Of a stretch of DNA of 64,000 nt, positions 43,913 to 55,682 are shown piece by piece (position 1 is the first letter of the stretch; each line of letters starts with the position of its first letter). This DNA is from Azohydromonas caseinilytica. GTDB lineage: Bacteria > Pseudomonadota > Gammaproteobacteria > Burkholderiales > Burkholderiaceae_C. Where the stretch lies: the NCBI RefSeq assembly GCF_012927045.1, contig NZ_JABBFW010000017.1:1-64000 (forward strand), read 5' to 3'. The notes under the pieces were generated by a model. It saw nothing but the letters and a program-made list of their open reading frames with translations, made no database searches and was not told the origin of the DNA. A program made the position numbers and the translations under genes.

Positions 43913-44925
43913 TCATGAGGCGCTCATCGTGCTCATACGGCGCAGGTTCAGCGCCATGCACACGAGCTTCCACTCGGCCTGCACCCGATGCAGGCCGCGC
44001 AGGCTGAACTGCCTGAACCCGAGCACGCTCTTGATCCAGCCGTCGGGTGGCTCTGCGATCCATTTGCGCCGCCGGTAGGCGGTTTTTCCTTCATCGCTTT
44101 GCAGCTTGGCCGACATGGCGGCCGTGTGCGGATCGGTCTCGAGATTGAGCTCGGCGTGCTGCTTGCCCTCGCGTCCAAGCGCGATCACCCACTCGGTGGT
44201 CGGGCCCTGGAGCTGCTTGAAGTTCTCTTCGCTGCGATAGCCCGCATCGGCCAGGTCTTGCTCAGGCAGTGAAGCGGTGTTGGTCTCGATGGCTTGCAGC
44301 ACAAGGCAGCAACTGACCGCCGTCCGCCGCGTTGTTGCCAAGTTCGGCGGCTTGTGATGATGTGCGCCGTGTCGTCCACCGCCGTTTGCGCGTTGTAGCT
44401 GGGATCGAAGCCACCGCCGGTGCGCTTCATGATGCGGCTGTCGGGGTCGGTGAAGTTCTCCTGCGCCTTGGGCTCGGGCACGCCGAAGTCGCGCTTGTAA
44501 CGCCCGCCTTTGGGCTTGCCGTCCGGGCCGCGCGGGCGTCGGTCGTCGTCATCGCTGCGCCCGCGCTCGGTGTTGGCCTCGCGCTGGCGCTGCTCCAGCC
44601 GCTCACGGGCTTGCGTGATGGCCTTCAAGCGCACCTCGCGCCGCTGGATCTCGGCCGGAATGTCGAGCTCGGGCTCGTTGGCCTCGGCCTCATCGATGCT
44701 CTTGGCTCGCTGCAACAGCGCATCGATCTGGGCCTTGAGCTCAGCCTCGGCCAGCTGCATGCGCTCATAGCTCATCGCCTTGTGGCGGCTGGCGTTGGCC
44801 TTGGTGCCGTCGATGGCCACCGTGCCGAGCTTGACCAGCCCCATCTCGCGCGCGAGCCAGTCCTGCAGCGAGGCTGGCAGCAGCATGAGCTGGTCGGGTG
44901 CGTAGGGGCGGCAGCTGGTGGCCAT
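43913..44925 (-). pseudogene. IS1182-type transposase, internally deleted and frameshifted
   Basis: The intact start MATSCRPYAPDQLMLLPASL runs directly into REMGLVKLGTVAIDGTKANAS; about 100 residues normally between these (first catalytic region) are missing, as are two residues of the DGTKVKANAS motif. The middle (DPDSRIMKRTGGGFDPSYNAQTAVDD) is good, but a frameshift near 44310-44340 moves the C-terminus (LADAGYRSEENFKQLQGPTTE, KWIAEPPDGWIKSVLGFRQFSLRG) to another frame. Stop at 43913. Not active. Confidence 0.85.
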
Positions 44926-44940
44926 CAGGTCAATGCGCGG

Positions 44941-45511
44941 GTCGAACCTTCGATTGTCTGTGACCCCGTTCTGCCGCCCAGGCCCCTAGACCAGCCGACC
45001 ACCAGGCGCAGCCCTGTGTATGCATGCTGGCGCAACCATAGAGCTTGGCCGCAGTCGGCTTGCAGCTCCACATGCGTGCAGCGGCGTGTGCATAGGTGCA
45101 ATCGTTTCTAAATAAACAACATACTGGTAGTTTCTGCCCCGGCGCTGATGGCATCTCTATCCCTGCCGTGTGATGGTCAGGGAAGCCGGCTTTCCTGCCG
45201 AGCCTTGTCTTTGTCGGCGCGTCTTTGGCGGGGAGAGGTGGGGAGGAAAAATCCGGCCTTCCCGCCCAACCCTGGCCTCCCTCACGGCCGTGACTACTTC
45301 AAGGCAAGCTGAGGCCCGGCCGTGTTCTTCCTGCACGCGCCGTGTTTCAGGTTGAGTCAGGACAAGACAGGGCGGAGCAGGAGAAGGGCTGGGTAAAAAA
45401 TAGAGCTCGGGTATGTTGCTTAAAAAGGCTCTCCACGTTTGCTGCTGGAGTGAGCCTGCCCTGGCGTGCGCAAAGTGAGCTACTGCGCAATATCCGCAAC
45501 CTGACCTGTAC
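44941..45511. other. Intergenic region with no gene found
   Basis: About 570 bases between the IS1182 remnant and the LysR gene, with lower GC between 45090 and 45130 and between 45400 and 45510. Several short frames are open but none has motifs. A GC-rich stem around 45225-45290 could form a hairpin. It may include the old end of the IS1182 element, which I could not delimit. Confidence 0.4.
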
Positions 45512-46444
45512 CTACACACGCACATGTGGTTGCGCCTCGCGGGCTTCCGCCACGATCCAGTCATGGACCGCCAATACCCGCCGGTCGTCCAGCGCGCCTG
45601 CGCCATAGACCAAGCAGTAGCGCTTGCCCGTGCGCACCGACTGCGCAAATGGCGCAACAAGTTGACCGCTGGCCAGTTCGTCGGTGGTCAGCGTGCGCCG
45701 GGCGATCGCCACGCCCATGCCGGCGATGGCGGCCTGTATCGTGATCTGGTTGCGGTTGAACATGTAGCCGCGCCGCACGTCGACATGCGGCGCACCGATG
45801 GCGCGAAGGTAGCGTTCCCACTCGGCGTAGGGCGCGCTGCCCCGCCAAGCGGTCATGTCGTGCAATAGCGGATAGTGTTCGAGACGGTCGGGAGCCTCCA
45901 GCGGCGGCCGCCCATGCATCAGCGCCGGTGCACAAACCGGAAAAATCTCCTCTTCGATCAGCACGGTGCTCTGGAAGCCGGGCAGCGCGCCGTCATTGAG
46001 ATCGATCGCCAGGTCGAACTCGCCCTCACGCAGCGACCGGGTGCTGTCCTCGGCTTCCACCTGCAGCTCGATCCCCGGATAACGCTGCATCAGCCGCGGC
46101 ATGCGCGGCAGCAGCCAGGTGGCGAGGAAGGAGGGGAGTGATCGCAGCCGCACCACACCGCTGAGCGCACCGCCGCGCAGGCGGCCAATTGCCAGGTCCA
46201 CCGCCGCGTAGGCCGGCTCGACCGCCCCCTGCAGGCGCCGGCCCTCGTCGGTGAGCTCGATGCGGCGCGTCAGGCGCCTGAACAGCTTGAAGCCCAGCCA
46301 GGCCTCCAGCGCCTTGATCTGCTGACTCACCGCGCCGGTCGTGATGTGCAGCTCTGCGCCTGCCTCCGTGAACGAGAGGTGCCGCGCCGCGGCCAGAAAC
46401 ACCTTCAGCCGAGCATGCACTTGCGACGGTGCGCCGATGTTCAT
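45512..46444 (-). CDS. LysR family regulator (GcvA-like)
   Basis: 310 aa. N-terminal winged helix (LKVFLAAARHLSFTEAGAEL, ITTGAVSQQIKALEAWLG, FKLFRRLTRRIELTDEG) and an effector-binding domain with EGEFDLAIDL. It diverges from sdaA with a 129-base gap holding TTCC-TAAACC-GGAA, a candidate site. Most likely it activates serine deamination and uptake; the inducer is probably serine or glycine, by inference from the targets. Confidence 0.88.
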   Translation of the reverse strand: MNIGAPSQVHARLKVFLAAARHLSFTEAGAELHITTGAVSQQIKALEAWLGFKLFRRLTRRIELTDEGRRLQGAVEPAYAAVDLAIGRLRGGALSGVVRLRSLPSFLATWLLPRMPRLMQRYPGIELQVEAEDSTRSLREGEFDLAIDLNDGALPGFQSTVLIEEEIFPVCAPALMHGRPPLEAPDRLEHYPLLHDMTAWRGSAPYAEWERYLRAIGAPHVDVRRGYMFNRNQITIQAAIAGMGVAIARRTLTTDELASGQLVAPFAQSVRTGKRYCLVYGAGALDDRRVLAVHDWIVAEAREAQPHVRV

Positions 46445-46453
46445 GCTTCAGTT

Positions 46454-46472
46454 TTCCTAAACCGGAAGGAAG
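46454..46472. promoter_or_regulatory. Candidate LysR-type site in the regulator-sdaA spacer
   Basis: An inverted repeat TTCC-N6-GGAA lies near the LysR start codon, where LysR proteins usually bind to control both divergent genes. Symmetry is short, so the call is tentative. Confidence 0.35.
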
Positions 46473-46573
46473 AAATCATCGTTTGAACCGCGCACTTCTG
46501 CCAACCATACTGCGCCGCCATCGGCCCTCCGCCGGGCAACGTGTAAGACAAACTGAACCCAGCCGCCACCTCC

Positions 46574-47956
46574 ATGTCCATCAGCGCACTCGACCTGTTC
46601 AAGATCGGCGTCGGCCCCTCGAGCTCCCACACCGTCGGCCCGATGCGCGCGGCGCACGACTACGCGCGGCGGCTCGAAACCGAGGGCTGCCTGGCGGCGG
46701 TGCGGTGCGTGCAGGTGAAGCTGTACGGCTCACTCGCGGCTACCGGCATCGGCCACGGCACCGACCGCGCCGTCGTCGTCGGTCTCAGCGGCGAGCGGCC
46801 CGACCGCGTGGACCCCGATCGCATCGGCGCCATCGTCGACGACGTGCGCCGGAGCGGGACGCTGCAGCTGGGCGGCCGGCATGCCGTGGCCTTCGACTGG
46901 GAGCGCGACCTGCGGCTGCTGCCGGTGTCGCTGCCCCACCACCCCAACGCGATGCGCCTGAGCGCCTGGAGCGAGGACGGGGTGGCACTGGCCGAGGACA
47001 CCTACTACTCGATCGGCGGCGGTTTCGTGGTCAACGAGGCGCAGGCCCGCAGCGGCGCCACCGGCGCGGCCGAGATGAGGGTGCGTTACCCCTTCGACAG
47101 CGCCGCCGAGCTGCTGGCGATCTGCCGCCGGCACTCGCTGCGCATCAGCGAGGTGATGCTGGCCAACGAGCTGGCGTGGCGCAGCGAGGACGAAACGCGA
47201 TCCGTACTCGGGCAGATCTGGGACGCCATGCGGGGCTGCGTGGCGCGCGGCATCACGCAGGAGGGCATGCTGCCCGGAGGCCTCAACGTGCGCCGCCGCG
47301 CCGCGGCGCTGCACCGCCGGCTGCAGGAGCGTGAGCGCGCGGGCAACCTCATCAGCCAGACCTTCGCGGCGCTGGACTGGGTCAACCTCTACGCGCTGGC
47401 CGTCAACGAGGAGAACGCTGGCGGCGGCCGCGTTGTCACCGCGCCGACCAACGGCGCGGCCGGCATCATCCCCGCGGTGCTGCACTACTACATGCGGTTC
47501 CAGCCCGGCAGCGACGAGCGCCACGTGGTGGACTTCCTGCTCGCGGCGGCAGCGGTCGGTACGCTGCTCAAGAAGAACGCGTCGATCTCGGGTGCCGAAG
47601 TCGGCTGCCAGGGGGAAGTCGGCTCGGCCTGCGCGATGGCGGCGGCCGGGCTGACCGAGGTGATGGGGGGCACGCCCGAGCAGGTCGAGAACGCCGCCGA
47701 GATCGGCCTGGAGCATAACCTGGGGCTGACCTGCGACCCGGTGGGCGGGCTGGTGCAGGTTCCGTGCATCGAGCGCAATGCCATGGCGTCGGTCAAGGCC
47801 ATCAACGCCGCCCAACTGGCGCTGCGCGGCGACGGCGCGCACGCGATCTCGCTCGACCAGGCCATCCGCACCATGCGCGACACCGGGCGCGACATGCTCG
47901 ACAAGTACAAGGAAACCTCGCGCGGCGGGCTCGCGGTCAGCTTCATCGAGTGCTGA
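46574..47956 (+). CDS. sdaA: L-serine ammonia-lyase, iron-sulfur type
   Basis: 460 aa single-chain form (beta and alpha domains fused). Deaminates L-serine to pyruvate in the cytosol. Start [20 protein letters not shown] is the conserved substrate loop. The [4Fe-4S] ligands are in [20 protein letters not shown] and [37 protein letters not shown] is also typical. Followed by the serine transporter after 111 bases, which marks a serine-use operon. Confidence 0.96.
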   Translation: MSISALDLFKIGVGPSSSHTVGPMRAAHDYARRLETEGCLAAVRCVQVKLYGSLAATGIGHGTDRAVVVGLSGERPDRVDPDRIGAIVDDVRRSGTLQLGGRHAVAFDWERDLRLLPVSLPHHPNAMRLSAWSEDGVALAEDTYYSIGGGFVVNEAQARSGATGAAEMRVRYPFDSAAELLAICRRHSLRISEVMLANELAWRSEDETRSVLGQIWDAMRGCVARGITQEGMLPGGLNVRRRAAALHRRLQERERAGNLISQTFAALDWVNLYALAVNEENAGGGRVVTAPTNGAAGIIPAVLHYYMRFQPGSDERHVVDFLLAAAAVGTLLKKNASISGAEVGCQGEVGSACAMAAAGLTEVMGGTPEQVENAAEIGLEHNLGLTCDPVGGLVQVPCIERNAMASVKAINAAQLALRGDGAHAISLDQAIRTMRDTGRDMLDKYKETSRGGLAVSFIEC

Positions 47957-48067
47957 CGCGGCGGCCCGCACGCCCATCCTGCCCCCGGGGCTTGCAGGTC
48001 CGGCAGCGCGACCGGACTCTCTTTTGCTTTGCGCATACACACAGGCACCCGCCACAGGAGACAACTC

Positions 48068-49288
48068 ATGAATACGGCCGTACAGGCGCTTCCAAGATTC
48101 CTGGCACGCACCAGCCTCGTGACCCAGATCGCGATCGGCCTGGCCTGCGGCATCGCCCTGGCGCTGCTGGCACCCGGCGCGGCGCGCGCGACGGCGCTGC
48201 TGGGCGACCTCTTCATCGCCGCGCTCAAGGCGGTAGCGCCGGTGCTGGTGCTGGTGCTCGTGGCGGCGGCCATCGCCGGCCACGAGAAGGGCCAGCCCAC
48301 GCATGTGCGGCCGATCCTGCTGCTCTACCTGCTCAGCACCCTGGCCGCGGCGCTGGTGGCCGTCGTCGCAAGCTTCCTGTTCCCGACCACGCTGGTGCTC
48401 AACGCGCCGCCGGTGGCTGGCGAGCCGCCCGGCGGCATCCTGGGCGTGCTCAAGAACCTGCTGCTCGGCGCGGTGAGCAATCCGGTCAAGGCGCTGCTGG
48501 AGGCCAACTTCATCGGCATCCTGACCTGGGCCATCGGGCTGGGCGTCATGCTGCGCCATGCCACCTCCGGCACGCGCCAGATGCTGTTCGACCTCGCCGA
48601 CGCGGTGTCGTCGCTGGTCAAGGTCGTGATCCGCTTCGCGCCGTTGGGCATCTTCGGGCTGGTGGGGGCGACGCTGGCCGAATCCGGCCTGGGCGCGCTG
48701 GTCGGCTACGGCCAGCTCCTGGCCGTGATGATCGGCTGCATGCTGTTCGTCGCGCTCGTGGTGAACCCGCTGATCGTCTACTGGAAGACGCGCCGCAACC
48801 CTTACCCGCTGGTCTTCCTGTGCCTGCGCGAGAGCGGCATCACGGCGTTCTTCACCCGCAGCTCGGCCGCCAACATCCCGGTCAACCTGGAGCTGTGCCG
48901 GCGGCTCAAGCTGCACGAGGACACCTACGCCATCTCGATCCCGCTGGGCGCCACCATCAACATGGCCGGCGCGGCGATCACGATCTCCGTGATGACGCTG
49001 GCAGCGGCGCACACGCTGGGCATGCAGGTGGACATCCCGACGGCGCTCCTGCTGTGCATCGTCTCCTCGCTGGCGGCCGCCGGCGTCTCCGGCGTGGCCG
49101 GCGGCTCGCTGCTGCTGATCCCGATGGCCACGAGCCTGTTCGGCATCTCCACCGACGTAGCGATGCAGGTGGTGGCCATCGGCTTCGTGATCAGCGTCGT
49201 GCAGGACTCTGCCGAAACCGCGCTGAACTCCTCCACCGACGTGCTGCTCACCGCGGCGGGTTGCCCGGACGAGTACCAGTTGCCGTAG
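48068..49288 (+). CDS. sstT: Serine/threonine:Na+ symporter
   Basis: 406 aa dicarboxylate/amino acid:cation symporter family, SstT branch. Signature parts: [39 protein letters not shown] (SSSAN-like hairpin) and [18 protein letters not shown]. About eight membrane helices and two re-entrant loops. ATG at 48068 with AGGAG upstream. Works with sdaA to bring in and deaminate serine. Confidence 0.94.
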   Translation: MNTAVQALPRFLARTSLVTQIAIGLACGIALALLAPGAARATALLGDLFIAALKAVAPVLVLVLVAAAIAGHEKGQPTHVRPILLLYLLSTLAAALVAVVASFLFPTTLVLNAPPVAGEPPGGILGVLKNLLLGAVSNPVKALLEANFIGILTWAIGLGVMLRHATSGTRQMLFDLADAVSSLVKVVIRFAPLGIFGLVGATLAESGLGALVGYGQLLAVMIGCMLFVALVVNPLIVYWKTRRNPYPLVFLCLRESGITAFFTRSSAANIPVNLELCRRLKLHEDTYAISIPLGATINMAGAAITISVMTLAAAHTLGMQVDIPTALLLCIVSSLAAAGVSGVAGGSLLLIPMATSLFGISTDVAMQVVAIGFVISVVQDSAETALNSSTDVLLTAAGCPDEYQLP

Positions 49289-49312
49289 TCCGCGCACCTG
49301 CGCCACCCGGGC

Positions 49313-49340
49313 GGGGCGGACGGCGCCAGCGGTCCGCCCC
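49313..49340 (+). terminator. Possible terminator after sstT
   Basis: Perfect 9-bp stem GGGGCGGAC / GTCCGCCCC with a 10-base loop, 24 bases after the sstT stop. No clear T-run follows, so it may be a weak or Rho-assisted terminator. Confidence 0.55.
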
Positions 49341-49513
49341 TTCGGGCGGCAGCCGCCATGCGGGAGCGCGAGCAGGGCTTCGGGGCTCCAGCGTGATAGT
49401 TTTTTGCCTGCGGCCGGGGTCGGCCAGCCATGACGGCGAATCGACCCGGGGGATTTGATCCGGATTGCCGCCCCCGACCTACCGTCGAACGCGGCTAAAC
49501 AGGAGGAAGACCA

Positions 49514-49867
49514 GTGTCTTCGACCATCGCCTGCACGGCCCCCGAGGCGGTGCTGCAGTGCCAGCTCATCCAGTCGGGCTCGTACCGTGAGCAGCTCACC
49601 ATCGCCCCCATTGCGGACCGGCCGCACAGCTTCGACGTGCGGGTCACAGGCTGGCTGGACAACGCCCGCCATCCCATGGGGCGTCACGTCCGCTACCGCA
49701 CCACGCTGGACCACGCCGCCCTCACGCGACTGCATGAGGCCCTGGGCGCGCTGCTGCAAGCGCAGCCGGCCCTTGCCAGCGGCCTCGATTCGCAGCCATG
49801 TTCTACCGGGCCGTCTTGCTCGCCGGGCACCACCCGCGCCGCAGCCGGGCTGCACGTCACGCCATAG
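49514..49867 (+). CDS. Hypothetical protein, probably broken by an in-frame stop
   Basis: GTG start with AGGAGG ten bases upstream. 117 aa beginning with SSTIACTAPEAVLQCQL and containing YREQLTIAPIADRPHSFDV and GWLDNARHPMGRHVRYR. No family recognised; it looks soluble. The same frame continues past the TAG at 49865-49867 with protein-like composition up to the Tn3-type end at 50188, so the original gene was probably at least 220 codons long. Confidence 0.5.
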   Translation: MSSTIACTAPEAVLQCQLIQSGSYREQLTIAPIADRPHSFDVRVTGWLDNARHPMGRHVRYRTTLDHAALTRLHEALGALLQAQPALASGLDSQPCSTGPSCSPGTTRAAAGLHVTP

Positions 49868-50187
49868 AGACTGTCGGCCCGCATTGCGGCACTGGAGGAG
49901 GGGCCGGGCGTGGTGCCGCTGGGCCGCCCTGACGACCGGACCTGCTTCACGAGATCCTGGAGCGAACTGCTCGAAGCAGTGGCCGGCAAGTCCGTGGCCC
50001 TGGAAGAGCTCGCCCGCCAGATGATCCAGCGCGAGGAACTGCACGCGGCCAACGTCGGCAAGATGCTGCGCAAGCCGGGCAACATGGCGTGCTTCGTGCC
50101 AATCGCGGCCGTGGCCGAGATGGCCCCGCAAGGCGTTCCCGGCGCCCTGGTCGCGGACATCATGCTGAGCATGGACATGGGTGAGCT
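49868..50187 (+). pseudogene. Continuation of the hypothetical gene after the TAG, truncated by a Tn3-type end
   Basis: In the frame of the preceding gene it reads RLSARIAALEEGPGVVPLG, then FTRSWSELLEAVAGKSVALE, LARQMIQREELHAANVGKML and ACFVPIAAVAEMAPQGVPGA. At 50188 the Tn3-type inverted repeat starts and the native sequence is lost. Function unknown. Confidence 0.5.
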
Positions 50188-50850
50188 GGGGGTCTCGTAC
50201 TTTTCCGCAATTTTGGTGCGCTTTGCTTGAAAAAATCATTGCGCATCAAGCACTTGGGAAATTTTGTATACACAGGTGCCGCGTGCACGGGCGCAAGAAT
50301 GGTGCGCTTTGACGGTGCCGCGCGCAGGGCTGCTCAGCTCTGCGGGGTACTGAAGGCCGCCGCCATCTCGCGTGCGCGCTTGGTGTCGTCGCCATGCAGG
50401 TAGGTCGAGGTGGTGGAGATCGAGGCGTGCCGCAGGTTATCCCTGACGGTGGTGAGCTCGGCGCCAAGCTCAAGTGCGTGCGAGGCATGGGTATGTCTTG
50501 TCCAGTGCGGACTGGCCCGGCGCAGTTTCTCGGCCAACTGCGGGTTGTCGGCCTCGATGACGCTGGCGGCGGCGGCGAAGAAGCGCCGCATCAAGGCCCA
50601 CAGCCGCGTCGTCGTGATGCCGCCGGCCTCATCGGCCAGGCGGCCCACCAGCGGCGTGTCGGGCGCCCAGCGCGCGGGCGTCACGGACAGCCCGCGCTGC
50701 ACCAGGTAGCGCTCCAGTGCCGTGAGGGCCAGCGGCGGCAGGACCTCCTTGCCGGTCTTGGCGCCCTTGCCCACAAGGTGCAGCCATGCTTCCTGACGCG
50801 CGTTGGTCTCGATGGCGCCCAGCGTTGCGCCCACCAGCTCGCTCGCGCAA
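50188..50850 (-). mobile_element. Right-end remnant of a second Tn3-type element
   Basis: Begins with a Tn3-like end (50188-50226) starting GGGGGTCTCGTAC and ending GGTGCGCTTTGC, clearly related to the 37-bp ends of the intact transposon but diverged. The GGTGCGCTTT core recurs at 50301-50310. Then comes a truncated tyrosine recombinase on the minus strand. Order and spacing copy the right end of the intact element; the rest, including the transposase, is absent. Confidence 0.75.
50334..50850 (-). pseudogene. Tyrosine recombinase, C-terminal fragment
   Basis: About 170 residues from ASELVGATLGAIE to the stop: LHLVGKGAKTGKEVLPPL, HWTRHTHASHALELGAEL (His-x-x-Arg box) and ISTTSTYLHGDD (nucleophile Tyr). 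Homologous to residues 387-555 of the recombinase at 17440 but well diverged. The N-terminal two thirds are cut off at about 50850 by the IS3 fragment. Confidence 0.85.
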
Positions 50851-50854
50851 TACG

Positions 50855-51186
50855 TCAGTATTCGCTACACCGAGCGCTTGGCGGAGGCAGGCATCGAACC
50901 TTCGGTTGGGAGCGTTGGGGATTCCTACGACAACGCACTGCCCGAGACGATCAACGGGTTGTACAAGGCCGAAGTGATCCATCGTCGCTCATCCTGGAAG
51001 AGCAAGGAAGCTGTTGAGCTGGCAACGCTGACCTGGGTCTCCTGGTTTAACCACCACCGGCTGCTGGAGCCCATCGGCAACATCCCGCCCGCGGAAGCCG
51101 AGGCCAACTACCATCGTCAACTCGCCGAGTCGGCCGTCCCGGCCTGACTCACACCAACGAGCCTCCGAGATTCCCGGCGCGGTTCA
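50855..51186 (+). pseudogene. IS3-family transposase OrfB, C-terminal fragment with its right end
   Basis: Starts in QYVSIRYTERLAEAGIEPSV, then GSVGDSYDNALPETINGLYK (with the last acidic residue of the DDE triad) and WVSWFNHHRLLEPIGNIPPAE, stop at 51147. The terminal repeat is probably 51159-51186 (GAGCCTCCGAGA and so on to GGCGCGGTTCA). The N-terminal part and left end are missing. Confidence 0.85.
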
Positions 51187-51433
51187 GTTGCTAGGGCTGT
51201 TCTCGTTGGTGACGCTGCTGGCCAACCGACTCGTGCGCAATGGCTGCCTGCCCATGCGCCAAGCTGTCTGGTACGTCAAGACCGCTCCAACCTTCAGCGA
51301 TGCACTGGCGGCCGTGCGCGCCCACTGGTGGTGCGCTATCGGTTTGTCAACATCCCATTGCGAGCGCGACATCATCAAAGTGCCTCGCAGCGTATTTCGC
51401 CGCCTGCACGAGGCGGCTTGCTACGCTGCGTAA
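51187..51433 (+). pseudogene. Transposase C-terminal fragment, family uncertain
   Basis: The frame reads LLGLFSLVTLLANRLVRNG, MRQAVWYVKTAPTFSDALAAV and IKVPRSVFRRLHEAACYAA before the stop, a pattern seen at the end of several DDE transposases. The N-terminus is cut by the IS3 end directly upstream. It ends 16 bases before the stop of mrpA on the other strand. Confidence 0.55.
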
Positions 51434-51448
51434 TGGCCAAAGCGAAGC

Positions 51449-54352
<2,904 letters not shown>

Positions 54353-54555
54353 CAAGTCAGAGAATGGCGCAGGTATCGCAGCGCGAGACGGCATCATCCA
54401 TCGCTGTCATCAGGTCGACTCGGGTCGGCAATGATTCTTGTCCCGGCATCTGTGGCTGCGCGAGTGCGGGCGCTCGGGCCCAAACCGACAGAGGCAGCGC
54501 GCATGCCTGGTGGTGAGGACTGGACCGGCGTGGTGCTATTGCGCCGTGAAGGGTT

Positions 54556-54582
54556 GGAGCCTCCGAGAACCGGGGCGGTTCA
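54556..54582 (+). repeat. Solo IS3-type terminal repeat
   Basis: GGAGCCTCCGAGAACC and GGGGCGGTTCA match the right end of the IS3 fragment at 51159-51186 in the same orientation, with one indel and a few changes. No transposase sequence is attached. Confidence 0.5.
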
Positions 54583-54604
54583 CTGGCAATGTGCGAGGTG
54601 CCGT

Positions 54605-54633
54605 TTGACAATCCCACTATTGGGAATATTTCC
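54605..54633 (+). promoter_or_regulatory. Candidate promoter of the phasin gene with a small palindrome
   Basis: TTGACA (54605-54610), then a spacer holding CCCA-CTAT-TGGG (54613-54624) and TATTTC as a weak -10 at 54627. A repressor bound to the palindrome would block RNA polymerase. A PhaR-type regulator is possible by function, but no binding motif could be confirmed. Confidence 0.35.
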
Positions 54634-54694
54634 ATGACATAGAGCCAAGCAGGAGCGTCATTTGCTTCAGACTAAAAACCTATAAGGATTCTCC

Positions 54695-55159
54695 ATGACA
54701 AACCTTTCCTTTCCCATGATCAGTCCCGACACGCTGCACCCCTTCATGCAGCCCTACATCCGCCTGACGCAAAGGAATATGCAATTGTTCACCAGCTTCT
54801 CGGCCTCACCGGAAATGGTGACGCTTTGGCTGCAAAATGCCCAGAAAATGGTGATCCATGCGGCCAAGAGCACGGCGAACGGCAAATCGGGCGAAGAGCC
54901 CCAGAAAATGGTCGAGCAGGTCCAGAACAGCCTTTCGGACGTCGGCCAATCCAAGGCCTTTGCCGGGCTGGTGCAGGGGTTGATGCAAAGCCACATGCAA
55001 TTCCTGATGGACCTGGCCCAAACCAACGTGTCGGCCATGAGCCAGGTGCCGGCCAAGATGATGGAAAACATGCAGCAAGCCGCCACAAAGACCTTGTCCG
55101 AGCCGGCATCCCACGAGGAGTCCCCGCGACGCAGCAGCAGCCGGCGCAAGGAACATTGA
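54695..55159 (+). CDS. Phasin-like polyhydroxyalkanoate granule protein
   Basis: 154 aa. An amphipathic helical protein like the phasins that coat PHA granules: TRNMQLFTSFSASPEMVTLW-like helices, NAQKMVIHAAKSTANGKSG, LMQSHMQFLMDLAQTNVSAM, and a basic, Ser/Arg-rich tail. Base composition is lower in GC than the neighbours. ATG with AAGGA upstream; a strong hairpin follows the stop. No phaC, A or B in the window. Confidence 0.65.
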   Translation: MTNLSFPMISPDTLHPFMQPYIRLTQRNMQLFTSFSASPEMVTLWLQNAQKMVIHAAKSTANGKSGEEPQKMVEQVQNSLSDVGQSKAFAGLVQGLMQSHMQFLMDLAQTNVSAMSQVPAKMMENMQQAATKTLSEPASHEESPRRSSSRRKEH

Positions 55160-55164
55160 CGCCA

Positions 55165-55187
55165 GCCGGCCCCTGGGCCGGGCCGGC
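55165..55187 (+). terminator. Hairpin after the phasin gene
   Basis: Perfect 8-bp stem GCCGGCCC / GGGCCGGC with a 7-base loop, five bases after the stop codon. A T-run (TTTT) comes about 20 bases later. Confidence 0.6.
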
Positions 55188-55682
55188 ACCGGGGCCCTGC
55201 GCCTTTTCCGCACCCTTCGGCATCAGGCAAAGGCCCTCGTTTTCCAGGCAGAAACCAGCGGAAATTGAAACCTAGAATCGGGTAGCAGGCCCACAGACCC
55301 AATATCCCATTCCAAGCCCACTTCACGGCCACCCGGCATCCGCCGCGTGGCCGCTTCCATTTCCACCGCCATGGCAGATAATCCCATGAATGAAAAACCC
55401 GCCCACGGATTGCTCCGAGGGCGGATTGCCAGCCATCCAACAGAAAGAAAAGACAGATTCGGTACGGGGTTAGCCCCTCAGCATTCCGGTCTGAAATCAC
55501 CTTGCAATCGGATGACGTCTTGAATCTACTCTCTTTTCATTCAACAGCAAGGCCGCACGACGAGGACAGTAGGGCCTTGCAAGGATTCAGGCCTGGACGG
55601 AGCCGGCATTTTCCGTATTTCGGCAGCCGCCCCATGTTTCCCAGCGGCATTTTCGCGCTGGGCACGGGGCAAAGGCCAGGGA
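55188..55682. other. Intergenic region between convergent phasin and transglutaminase genes
   Basis: About 495 bases, lower in GC than average. It holds one terminator for the minus strand (55393-55427). No gene was found; open frames are short or antisense. Confidence 0.4.
55393..55427 (-). terminator. Terminator for the minus-strand transglutaminase unit
   Basis: On the minus strand an imperfect stem AATCCGCCC / GGGCGGGTT with a 14-base loop is followed by TTTTT. Loop and flanks match the terminator at 60489-60523 (loop 12 of 14 bases equal, both preceded by GGCTGG). Confidence 0.7.

Noticed and set aside
45170..45355. Small open frame in the spacer before LysR
   Set aside because: No good start signal, low complexity, no recognisable family.
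54357..54635. 92-codon open frame on the minus strand before mrpA
   Set aside because: No family motif; it runs through a solo IS3 end and the phasin promoter region.
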